The translations under genes and the position numbers were made by a program. Of a DNA stretch of 11,467 nt, positions 1-6,799 are shown piece by piece. The notes below the pieces were generated by a model. The model was not told the DNA's origin, made no database searches, and saw only the letters and a program-made list of their open reading frames with translations. The DNA is taken from NCBI GenBank assembly GCA_021837545.1, contig JAKBFR010000076.1:1-11467 (forward strand). The letters run 5' to 3'. Source of the DNA: Bacillota bacterium. Its GTDB lineage: Bacteria > Bacillota_A > Clostridia > Clostridiales > Clostridiaceae. The stretch's first letter is position 1; every line of letters begins with the position of its first letter.

Positions 1-2
1 AA

Positions 3-584
3 CGAGATGATAATTATAATTCTTTATATTTGGTTAAGCAAAAGAACTATATTATTGAAGCGGTGGATATATCTTTAGATGATATAATAAATATTTATAA
101 AAATATAGAAATTATCCCAGAGCCTGATATACCATTTCCACAAGCAAATAGTTTTAAAAGAATTATTAACTTGTGTGAAGTGTTGTATGAAAACAATATG
201 ACCAAAGATGATATTACAATGAATTATGACTTTGATCCAAGGCAAACAAATTATTATACTGATGCAGCTAGATATTTAGGTCTTGTAGAGAAAAAAAGAC
301 ACGCTGGTTCTATAGAATTTTATTTAACAGTTGAAGGACAGGCTTTGTTTAAACTTAGATATAAAGCAAAACAATTAAAATTTGCAGAATTAATACTTAG
401 GCATAAGCCATTCTATGATGTTTTTAAGAATTGTTTGAATAGTGGACAAGTTCCGACTAAGAACGAAATTGTTACTATCATGGAAAGTTCAAGTATATAC
501 GGAATAAGTTCAGAAAATACATATGGACGGAGAGCATCGACAATTACAGGATGGTTAAATTGGATATTGGACTTAAATAGATAG
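3..584 (+). CDS. Partial restriction-type protein, C-terminal winged-helix part
   Basis: The frame is open to the left edge of the window. A TTG codon at 30 is possible as a start but has no ribosome binding site, so I read this as the 3' part of a longer gene with its true start upstream. The visible protein contains a helical, winged-helix-like region around IPFPQANSFKRIINL, then YDFDPRQTNYYTDAARYLGL, and ends with RRASTITGWLNWIL. From memory, these motifs match the C-terminal domain (DUF7226-like) of proteins annotated as type II restriction endonucleases, whose nuclease domain lies further N-terminal. I see no PD-(D/E)XK nuclease motif in the visible part, so catalytic function cannot be judged here. 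A terminator follows 27 nt after the stop. The att-like site at 1536 suggests the gene is cargo of an integrated element. The family call is moderately sure, the nuclease role is inference. Confidence 0.6.
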   Translation, partial: RDDNYNSLYLVKQKNYIIEAVDISLDDIINIYKNIEIIPEPDIPFPQANSFKRIINLCEVLYENNMTKDDITMNYDFDPRQTNYYTDAARYLGLVEKKRHAGSIEFYLTVEGQALFKLRYKAKQLKFAELILRHKPFYDVFKNCLNSGQVPTKNEIVTIMESSSIYGISSENTYGRRASTITGWLNWILDLNR

Positions 585-610
585 GAACATCTGTTTTAAA
601 TTAAGTGTAC

Positions 611-645
611 AGTGTATCTTCAAAGTATGAGGATGCACTTTTTTT
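611..645 (+). terminator. Rho-independent terminator after the restriction-type gene
   Basis: An 11-bp stem (611-621 with 629-639, two G-U pairs) encloses a 7-nt loop, and a run of T follows at 639-645. It lies just downstream of the stop at 584 and should end that transcript. Confidence 0.8.
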
Positions 646-693
646 GTGGTTTATAGCTTTATGCTATTCTTTTATAAGGTAGTTTATATTATT

Positions 694-724
694 AGGGTAT
701 AGTTTTGAGAAAAAATTATACCTT
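694..724 (+). other. Weak hairpin in the gene-free stretch 646-891
   Basis: AGGGTATA (694-701) can pair with TATACCTT (717-724), with one G-U pair and a 15-nt loop. The sequence after it is T-rich but interrupted. It could be a second, weaker terminator or a chance structure. The rest of 646-891 shows only AT-rich sequence, a TACTATAGTA palindrome (826-835) whose TATAGT could serve as a poor -10, and the ribosome binding site of the next gene. Confidence 0.3.
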
Positions 725-891
725 GTTTTATTTCTTTGAGTATGGGGTGGCGTTTTAGGTTTATATATAAAAAATAATTTAAGAGTGTTAGTTGAAATAA
801 GGGAGCTTTATTCTTTAAAGTAGACTACTATAGTAACTTCAATTATTTATAACATCAGTAGAACTGAAATATATTCTTGAGGTGTTAGTTA

Positions 892-1398
892 ATGATAGAA
901 AAAGAAATGATTGAAGAGTTAAAGGAACAATGGAGGGAAGAAGTAAAGGCAGAGCTTTATGTAGAACTAAAAAGTTTGAAGTATATTAAAGTATTAGGCA
1001 GACAGGAATTAATGAAACTATTTAACTGTGATAGATTTAAGATGAACGAAATAATGAATAGTGATAATAGACCACCAGTAGTTTATATTGGTAGAGATTA
1101 CTATACAACCGAACAGCAGATGATTGAGTATTTTGAGAGAGAAGATAATAATAAGAGACGCAAAAATAAAGTGTCTAATAACCAAGTTATGGGGTATGAG
1201 TTTTATAGTGATTTGAAAGTTTTGTATAAAAAAGACTTGATGAAGATGCTTAAAATGAAACGAACTAAATTTCTTGAGTTCATTAAAACAGGAACATTTC
1301 CAGTGAAGGTTATAGGTCAAGAGTGCTATATAACAGAGAAGAAGCTACAAGAATGGTTCTATAATGTTGCTGATACAAAAATTACTTTATCAAAATAA
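892..1398 (+). CDS. Small DNA-binding protein with two tandem helix-turn-helix units
   Basis: The ATG at 892 is preceded by GAGGTG (879-884) at 7 nt. The 168-residue protein starts with a charged, probably helical segment (about 1-30). Two similar units of about 50 residues follow. Unit one (about 32-83) contains LGRQELMKLFNCDRFKMNEI, then a PPVVYIGRDYYTTEQQMIEYF wing. Unit two (about 108-157) contains LYKKDLMKMLKMKRTKFLEF, then FPVKVIGQECYITEKKLQEWF. Each looks like an excisionase/MerR-type winged helix-turn-helix, the fold used by phage and integrative-element Xis and small regulators. The linker (84-100) is rich in Lys, Arg and Asn. Role is inference: a directionality factor or regulator of the element ending at 1558, since it lies close to ATTACTAG repeats and an att-like tRNA fragment. 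An unrelated regulator is possible. I do not recognise a named family. Confidence 0.65.
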   Translation: MIEKEMIEELKEQWREEVKAELYVELKSLKYIKVLGRQELMKLFNCDRFKMNEIMNSDNRPPVVYIGRDYYTTEQQMIEYFEREDNNKRRKNKVSNNQVMGYEFYSDLKVLYKKDLMKMLKMKRTKFLEFIKTGTFPVKVIGQECYITEKKLQEWFYNVADTKITLSK

Positions 1399-1420
1399 AA
1401 GTATTGAGTAAAATAGATAT

Positions 1421-1471
1421 ATTACTAGGCAAAATAAAAAAATAGAAATATTACTAGCAAATAATTACTAG
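1421..1471. repeat. Three ATTACTAG direct repeats
   Basis: ATTACTAG occurs at 1421-1428, 1450-1457 and 1464-1471, all in the same orientation and flanked by A/T runs. Copies two and three share a longer context (ATTACTAGCA). They sit between the helix-turn-helix gene and the tRNA-like fragment, where arm-type integrase or Xis sites would be expected, but binding is inference. Confidence 0.55.
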
Positions 1472-1535
1472 CACAATTTTAATAATCGGGGTAATCCCTT
1501 AGGACATGCTGGTTTAGAAAAAAACAGTTTACGAC

Positions 1536-1558
1536 TTCAAGTCCCGTTACCTGCACCA
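1536..1558 (+). other. tRNA 3'-end fragment, probable attachment-site remnant
   Basis: The segment reads as a T-loop (TTCAAGT), a T-stem 3' strand (CCCGT), an acceptor 3' strand (TACCTGC), discriminator A and CCA. Upstream of the T-loop the match stops: the T-stem partner (ACGAC) mispairs at two positions including the conserved G53, and no acceptor 5' strand (GCAGGTA) is found within 100 nt. It is therefore not a functional tRNA gene. Integrases of many islands recombine inside the T-arm and leave such a 3' copy at the far end of the element. The A discriminator and loop sequence suggest tRNA-Leu, but this is not certain. Confidence 0.6.
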
Positions 1559-1566
1559 AATCAGAA

Positions 1567-1627
1567 ATTACATAAACCCCAGTGAAGTTCACAAATGGTG
1601 GACTTTACTGGGGTTTCGTTATGTAAT
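1567..1627 (+). terminator. Long hairpin downstream of the tRNA fragment
   Basis: Arms 1575-1592 and 1598-1615 pair over 18 bp with two G-U pairs around a 5-nt loop. An outer 7-bp stem (ATTACAT with ATGTAAT) extends it beyond a small bulge. The T-run after the inner stem is short (TTT then CG), so it is not a classic terminator. It is probably the original terminator of the tRNA gene, still attached to its 3' end. Confidence 0.6.
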
Positions 1628-1712
1628 GATATTTATGGTAATACAGAATCCTCCTGGCCTGTTTATGTACTTAGAAAATAATAATGTTAAATTTGTATTG
1701 ATAATTATAAAT

Positions 1713-1733
1713 AAAATGACTCATAGTCATTTT
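1713..1733. promoter_or_regulatory. Perfect palindrome, probable TetR-type operator
   Basis: Two 9-bp arms, AAAATGACT and AGTCATTTT, are separated by CAT. The site lies directly upstream of the extended -10 at 1738-1746, roughly -40 to -20 relative to a start near 1753, so a bound protein would block RNA polymerase. ATGACT-N-AGTCAT palindromes are typical of TetR/AcrR regulators in Firmicutes, and YhgE/Pip genes are often next to such a regulator. No tetR gene is in the window. Confidence 0.6.
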
Positions 1734-1737
1734 TATG

Positions 1738-1746
1738 TGATATAAT
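1738..1746 (+). promoter_or_regulatory. Extended -10 promoter of the first YhgE/Pip gene
   Basis: TG-A-TATAAT forms a perfect extended -10. A -35 is weak: ATGACT at 1716-1721 with a long 19-nt spacer, inside the palindrome. The expected transcript start is near 1753, giving a leader of about 30 nt with GAGGG at 1771-1775. Confidence 0.6.
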
Positions 1747-1782
1747 TTATAAATAAAAGATTTTCTGATAGAGGGATAAAAG

Positions 1783-4080
1783 ATGGAGAATGTAATTAAG
1801 ATTTTTAGAAGAGATATAAAAAATATATTTACTAATTGGGCAGCAACAATTGTAGTATTAGCTTTGATTGTAATACCCTCATTATATTCTTTAATAAATA
1901 TATCAGCATCTTGGGATCCGTATTCAAATACTAGTGGATTAAAGGTTGCAGTTATTAATGACGATAAGGGGACCGTTTTTGAAGAAAAAAACATAAACTT
2001 AGGAAATGACTTAGTTGAAAAATTGCAAGATAATGATAAATTAGAATGGGTTTTTGTTGATAAGGAAACTGCCAAGGAAGGTTTATTAGAAGAAAAATAT
2101 TACGCAACAATTGAAATACCAGAAAGTTTCTCAGAAGATGTTGCTACAATAACTAAAAAAAATACTGTAAAGCCTAAGTTAATATACACAGTAAATGAAA
2201 AGAAAAATGGGATAGCGGCAAAAATAACAGATGCAGGTGTAAAATCTGTTAAAAGTGAATTGGACCAAAATATAGTAAAAAGTATTTCTGGAATTTTATT
2301 TAAACTATGTGATGAAGTTGGCGTGGATATAAAAGATAATAGACCACAGCTCAGAAATATAATGGATTCAGTTTATAAATTAGATGATAATATGCCAGAA
2401 CTAGGAGTGTTGTTAGATGAATCCATTACTGGAACAATAAGTGTTTCAGATTTGTTAGAAAAGGGAAATGAAATTATACCAGTAGCATCTGATACCCTTG
2501 ATGCGGCCAATGAATTTTTAAATAAAACGCAAAATTATTTAAATGAATCTCAAAAGAGTTTAGATTACGATACTCCAAAAATAAAAGAAAAGTTAATTGA
2601 GTCAGAAAACTTACTTGATACGTCTAGTGTAGCGCTTAAAAACCTGGATGAGAAGATATTGCCAGAAGTAGCTAAAAAAACATTATTAACAGTATCTGAT
2701 TCTGCTAATGCAACAAAAGAAAGTGTTGATGATGCTAAATCAAGACTTAGAGATATAAAGAAAGCAATGGATAATGTTAGTGATATAGAAATTACTACCC
2801 CGTCAATTGATGAATCACTTAAAAGTTCATCAGCCCAAATAGCAAAAGTGCAACAAAGCCTTGATAAGCAAGCAAAGGCGTTAAAAAATGCACAAGATGC
2901 CCTGAAAGACGAAAGTGAACAAATTTCTAAAGTAATAGTTAGATTAAATACTATTGATGAGCAACTTGATATATTAATCAATAGATCTGATAAAGAAATC
3001 AAAAAATTAGACAATGGCGAAAAATTAGATACTCAAAATCTTACAGATACAATAAAAGTGTTGGATGATGCACATACTTTAGTTTCAGATATTTTAGATA
3101 AATACGATTCAGAGATTATACCAACAATTAATAGGGGATTTGATTCAATTAGAGAAATTTCAGATAAAGGATCAAATTTAACTGCTCAAGGAAAAAATAT
3201 TTTACCTGATGTTCAAGAATTGATAAATACTTTTCAAAATGTATCAAGTTTATCTAATGATGAATTAAATAAATTAAAGGAAAAGTTTCCAGGTATTAAA
3301 GACAATGTGCATGAATTAGCAGGAAGGCTTAAGAAGATAGATAATAAAGGTGATATTGATGAATTATTAGATATGATAACAAATAACTGGCAAGATCAAA
3401 GTGACTTTTTTGCTAGTCCAGTTGAAATTCAAAATAATAGATTGTTTTCATGGCCTAATTATGGATCGGCAGTTACTCCTTTTTATACAGTTCTATGTTT
3501 ATGGATTGGTGGATATATGCTTTCTATCATACTTGGAACTCATGCAAGTTCGTTTGAGGATGAAAAGAAACTAACACACAATGAAATATACTTTGGTAGA
3601 ATGTTATTATTTCTATTTATAGGTGTAGGACAAGCAATAGTAGCTAGTATGGGAGCATTATTTGTATTACATGTTTATGCAGTTCATCCAATAATGTTTG
3701 TATTGTATTCAATATTTGTTAGTATTGTTTTTATGATTATAATTTATACTGCAGTTAGTATTTGGGGACATACAGGAATAATTATGGGGGTAATATTATT
3801 GGTAATACAAGTAGCTGGAGCAAGTGGTAATTTCCCTATAGAGGTCAATCCATCAATTTTTCAAAAAATATTTCCAATACTCCCTTTTACTTATGCAATA
3901 AGTGGAATGAGACAAATAATGGCTGGTATAGTATATTCAATATTAATAAGAGATAGTGTTATATTATTTGTATTTATGATAATATCCATTGTTATAGGGA
4001 TTTTGCTTAAAGAATCAGCAAATAAAAAGAGACGAAAATTTGTTGAAAAATTAAAAGATAGTTCGATAATGAGCAGTTAA
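1783..4080 (+). CDS. YhgE/Pip-family membrane protein, copy 1
   Basis: The ATG at 1783 follows GAGGG at 7 nt. The 765-residue protein has the YhgE/Pip layout: a short cytoplasmic start, one membrane helix (about 20-40, ending IPSLYSLINI), then a conserved N-terminal domain with SWDPYSNTSGLKVAVIND and EKYYATIEIPESF. A long Asp/Lys/Ser-rich, largely helical, probably coiled-coil region (about 190-550) lies outside the membrane. Five further membrane helices follow (about 563-742), carrying SGNFPIEVNPSIFQKIFPIL and PFTYAISGMRQ. The family belongs to the ABC-2-like membrane superfamily. Lactococcus Pip and the related YueB of Bacillus are phage receptors, and other members are tied to cell-envelope export, but no transport substrate can be told here. 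It pairs with the paralog at 4310, and its promoter carries a TetR-like palindrome. Family assignment is firm, the role is open. Confidence 0.93.
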   Translation: MENVIKIFRRDIKNIFTNWAATIVVLALIVIPSLYSLINISASWDPYSNTSGLKVAVINDDKGTVFEEKNINLGNDLVEKLQDNDKLEWVFVDKETAKEGLLEEKYYATIEIPESFSEDVATITKKNTVKPKLIYTVNEKKNGIAAKITDAGVKSVKSELDQNIVKSISGILFKLCDEVGVDIKDNRPQLRNIMDSVYKLDDNMPELGVLLDESITGTISVSDLLEKGNEIIPVASDTLDAANEFLNKTQNYLNESQKSLDYDTPKIKEKLIESENLLDTSSVALKNLDEKILPEVAKKTLLTVSDSANATKESVDDAKSRLRDIKKAMDNVSDIEITTPSIDESLKSSSAQIAKVQQSLDKQAKALKNAQDALKDESEQISKVIVRLNTIDEQLDILINRSDKEIKKLDNGEKLDTQNLTDTIKVLDDAHTLVSDILDKYDSEIIPTINRGFDSIREISDKGSNLTAQGKNILPDVQELINTFQNVSSLSNDELNKLKEKFPGIKDNVHELAGRLKKIDNKGDIDELLDMITNNWQDQSDFFASPVEIQNNRLFSWPNYGSAVTPFYTVLCLWIGGYMLSIILGTHASSFEDEKKLTHNEIYFGRMLLFLFIGVGQAIVASMGALFVLHVYAVHPIMFVLYSIFVSIVFMIIIYTAVSIWGHTGIIMGVILLVIQVAGASGNFPIEVNPSIFQKIFPILPFTYAISGMRQIMAGIVYSILIRDSVILFVFMIISIVIGILLKESANKKRRKFVEKLKDSSIMSS

Positions 4081-4156
4081 GGCCTATTGAATTGTTATTT
4101 TTTAGTGTATAGGAATTTGTAGGATTTCCAGTATATTGAAATATGAAAATATGAAA

Positions 4157-4278
4157 CAATTATCAATTATCAATTATCAATTTTCAATGAAGGAAAAAAA
4201 GCCAAAGGCTTTTTGAGAATGAATTTAAAGAAAGCCTATGGTTTTCAACCTAAATTGAAAATTGAAAATTGACAATTG
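4157..4278. repeat. 122-bp palindromic repeat element between the paralogs
   Basis: The two ends are inverted repeats built from 7-nt units: CAATTAT repeated, then CAATTTT (4157-4188), opposite ATTGAAA units ending in GACAATTG (4254-4278). Inside are two GC-richer hairpins: AAAAAGCC-AAA-GGCTTTTT (4196-4214) and GAAAGCC-TAT-GGTTTTC (4230-4246). These hairpins are also largely complementary to each other, so the whole unit can fold as one long cruciform around AATGAATTT. There is no ORF. It resembles the dispersed small palindromic (MITE- or REP-like) repeats of clostridial genomes. No clear target-site duplication is visible. Confidence 0.7.
4196..4214. terminator. Bidirectional terminator-like hairpin inside the repeat
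   Basis: A perfect 8-bp stem (AAAAAGCC with GGCTTTTT) has a 3-nt loop and T/A runs on both sides, so it could act on either strand. It lies 115 nt after the first YhgE/Pip stop and may lower read-through into the second copy. The stem is short, so termination is likely partial. Confidence 0.45.
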
Positions 4279-4309
4279 CAACATATATAGATATTAGAGG
4301 GATAGAATT

Positions 4310-6607
4310 ATGAAGAATGCATTTAGAATTTATAAAAGAGATATGATTAAAATATGTACTAATTGGGTAGCAATAGGTATGATGATAATACTTATAATTA
4401 TACCATCCTTATATTCCTTAATAAATATAGATGCCTCATGGGATCCGTATTCTAATACTAAGGGAATAAAAGTTGCAATTATAAATGAGGATAAGGGGAC
4501 TGTTTTTAAAGAACAGGATGTAAATTTAGGAGATGAATTAGTCAAAAAGCTTAAGGATAATGATAACTTAGGTTGGGTGTTTTTAGATGACAAGGAAGCA
4601 GCAAAGCAAGGTTTGTTATTAGAAAAATACTATGCAACAATTGAAATACCTGAGGATTTTTCAAAAAATACTACAACAATTGTTGAAAAAAATATTGTGA
4701 AGCCTAATTTAATTTATACTGTAAATGAGAAGAAAAATGCAATAGCTCCTAAAATGACGGATTCAGGAGTGAATACTGTAAAAAGTGAAATAGATAAGAA
4801 TATAATAAAGACTGTTTCAGGTGTATTATTTAAAGTTTTCAATGAAAAGGGCATAGACATACAAAATAATAGAGGGAAAATTAGAAAAATAGTTGATAAT
4901 ATCTATGAATTAGATAAAAATATGCCGGAACTTGAAGCCTTGGTAGATGGGGCTATTGAAGGGACACAAGATCTTTCGAAAGTATTGGACAAGACTAATG
5001 ACATGCTTCCAACAATATCTGATACCCTTGATTCAACTAATGATTTGTTAGATAACAGCAATTCAGATTTAGATCAAACACAAAAATATTTATCTGATAT
5101 ATCTCCAAAAATAAAAGAAGACTTAGTTATGTCAGAAAAGATACTTGATAATTCAAGTGTAGAACTTAAAAATCTTGATGGCAATATTATACCAGAGGTC
5201 GCTAAAAAAACTTTATTAGCAGTATCTGATTCTACTAAAGCAACGCAAGAATCAATAAGTTCGACTAAGTCTAAACTTAGGAGTATAAAAAAGTTTATAG
5301 ATAATATAAGTAAGATTAACATTGATTCATCTTCGATTACTGCAAATAGTTCGACACCAGATTCAATTAAGGCAGTAGAATCAGAACTAAATAATCAAGT
5401 AGAATCGTTAAAGAGCATGCAAAGTAATCTGAGTGATATAAGTGATGTAATTTCTAATACTGTAGATAAATTAGATATTATTAATGAAAAGCTTGGAATA
5501 TTAAGTGATAGAACAGATGATGAACTTGCAAAATTAGATAATGGTGAAGGCTTAGATACTCAAACACTTAAGGATACCATAAAAGTAATAGATCAAGTTC
5601 ATACCTTAGTTGCAGATATGACAGATAATTATGATTCGGAGGTTGTAATACCAGTTAAAAATGGATTTGAGTCAATTAGAAGTATTGTAGATAATGGATT
5701 AGTGCTAGTGAAAGAAGGCAGAGATACATTACCAGAAGTTGAAAATATATTAAGTGTTTCTAAGGATGCAGCAAATTTGTCTAATAATGAGTTAAATAAT
5801 TTAAAAGAAAAATTGCCAGATGCTAAAGATAAAATTCATAAATTAGCCGATAAGCTTAAAGAATTGGATGATGATGGGAAAGTTGATGAATTATTAGATA
5901 TGATGACTAATAGCTGGGAAAATCAAAGTGATTTCATGCAAGGACCAGTTGAAATAGAAGATAATAGATTATTTTCATTTCCTAATTACGGTTCAACAGC
6001 AACACCATTTTATACAGTACTTTGTATATGGGTTGGAGGCTTACTAGCATCTGCTTTGTTAACACAAGGAGCACCTGAATTTGAAGATGGAACAGCTATT
6101 AGACCTTATGAAATGTATTTAGGAAAATTACTATTATTTATTTCAATTGGATTATGTCAAGCAATAGCTGCAAGTTCAGGTGCTTTACTTATATTAAAAA
6201 GTTATGCAGTCCACCCAATAATGTTTATTGGTTATAGTACATTTATTAGTATTGTATTTGCATGTATTATTTATACGGCGGCTAGTATATTACATGATGT
6301 TGGAAAAGCGATTATTGTAGTTTTATTAGTATTACAAATGGCTGGATCAGGTGGAAATTTTCCAATCGAAGTTACACCAAGACTATTCCAAAAATTATAT
6401 CCATTTTTACCTTTTACATATGCCATAAATGGAATGAGGCAAGTTATGGCAGGAATAGTATATTCAATATTACTTAAAGATATAGTAATGTTAAGTATAT
6501 ATATGTTTGTTTCATTAATTACGGGCTTATTATTAAAGGGTGTATTGAGTAAGCTAATAGTGATATTTGTGGAAAAGTTAAGGCAGAGTGGAATAGTGCG
6601 TCATTAA
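4310..6607 (+). CDS. YhgE/Pip-family membrane protein, copy 2
   Basis: The ATG at 4310 follows GAGGG (4297-4301) at 8 nt. The leader resembles that of copy 1 (AGAGGGATA), so the duplication includes the ribosome binding site. The protein is also 765 residues and aligns with copy 1 along its full length. It shares the first membrane helix with IPSLYSLINI, the SWDPYSNT and EKYYATIEIPE motifs, and a C-terminal five-helix block with GGNFPIEVTPRLFQKLYPFL and PFTYAINGMRQ. The ends are highly similar, while the extracytoplasmic coiled-coil-like middle (about 200-550) has diverged most. By eye overall identity is near 60%, which points to an old duplication. No TetR-like palindrome and no good promoter lie upstream. 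A TTGACA in the repeat (4269-4274) lacks a well-placed -10, so transcription probably reads through from copy 1. A strong terminator follows. The two copies may form a complex or bind different partners, which is inference. Confidence 0.93.
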   Translation: MKNAFRIYKRDMIKICTNWVAIGMMIILIIIPSLYSLINIDASWDPYSNTKGIKVAIINEDKGTVFKEQDVNLGDELVKKLKDNDNLGWVFLDDKEAAKQGLLLEKYYATIEIPEDFSKNTTTIVEKNIVKPNLIYTVNEKKNAIAPKMTDSGVNTVKSEIDKNIIKTVSGVLFKVFNEKGIDIQNNRGKIRKIVDNIYELDKNMPELEALVDGAIEGTQDLSKVLDKTNDMLPTISDTLDSTNDLLDNSNSDLDQTQKYLSDISPKIKEDLVMSEKILDNSSVELKNLDGNIIPEVAKKTLLAVSDSTKATQESISSTKSKLRSIKKFIDNISKINIDSSSITANSSTPDSIKAVESELNNQVESLKSMQSNLSDISDVISNTVDKLDIINEKLGILSDRTDDELAKLDNGEGLDTQTLKDTIKVIDQVHTLVADMTDNYDSEVVIPVKNGFESIRSIVDNGLVLVKEGRDTLPEVENILSVSKDAANLSNNELNNLKEKLPDAKDKIHKLADKLKELDDDGKVDELLDMMTNSWENQSDFMQGPVEIEDNRLFSFPNYGSTATPFYTVLCIWVGGLLASALLTQGAPEFEDGTAIRPYEMYLGKLLLFISIGLCQAIAASSGALLILKSYAVHPIMFIGYSTFISIVFACIIYTAASILHDVGKAIIVVLLVLQMAGSGGNFPIEVTPRLFQKLYPFLPFTYAINGMRQVMAGIVYSILLKDIVMLSIYMFVSLITGLLLKGVLSKLIVIFVEKLRQSGIVRH

Positions 6608-6619
6608 AATATAATTATC

Positions 6620-6660
6620 AAGAATAGCCAAATATTTTTATTTAATGGCTATTCTTTTTA
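6620..6660 (+). terminator. Strong rho-independent terminator after YhgE/Pip copy 2
   Basis: A perfect 11-bp stem, AAGAATAGCCA (6620-6630) with TGGCTATTCTT (6646-6656), has a 15-nt AT-rich loop and is followed by TTTTT. It starts 13 nt after the stop at 6607 and separates the YhgE/Pip unit from the kinase genes. Confidence 0.88.
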
Positions 6661-6748
6661 TAATGCACATTCCTTGATGTCATATATCTGGAAATTAAAT
6701 TACCTATATATACATTTTAAGTGGAATAAAGTAATATATAAGAATAAA

Positions 6749-6757
6749 TGATATAAT
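6749..6757 (+). promoter_or_regulatory. Extended -10 promoter of the kinase pair
   Basis: TG-A-TATAAT is a perfect extended -10. No good -35 is seen at the usual distance. Transcription would start near 6764, leaving a leader of about 36 nt that carries GGACGGGGG (6787-6795) as the ribosome binding site. No clear operator is visible. Confidence 0.6.
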
Positions 6758-6799
6758 AAAATTGTAACTTTGATATGATTTTCATAGGACGGGGGAAAA

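Noticed and set aside
30..32. TTG as the start of the first gene
   Set aside because: There is no ribosome binding site before it and the frame stays open to the window edge, so the gene most likely begins upstream.
1490..1558. A complete tRNA gene, using CTTAGGA near 1499 as the anticodon loop
   Set aside because: The bases around CTTAGGA cannot form an anticodon stem, there is no acceptor 5' strand or D-arm, and the T-stem mispairs.
1671..2075. Minus-strand open frame overlapping the start of YhgE/Pip copy 1
   Set aside because: It is a shadow of the firmly identified + strand gene, with low-complexity Ser/Phe/Ile content and no family match. The minus-strand AGGAGG near 1650 has no start codon at a proper distance.
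4269..4296. TTGACA at 4269 as the -35 of a promoter for YhgE/Pip copy 2
   Set aside because: The only hexamer at 17 nt (TATTAG) overlaps the ribosome binding site, and other AT hexamers are too close. The TTGACA arises from the repeat unit.
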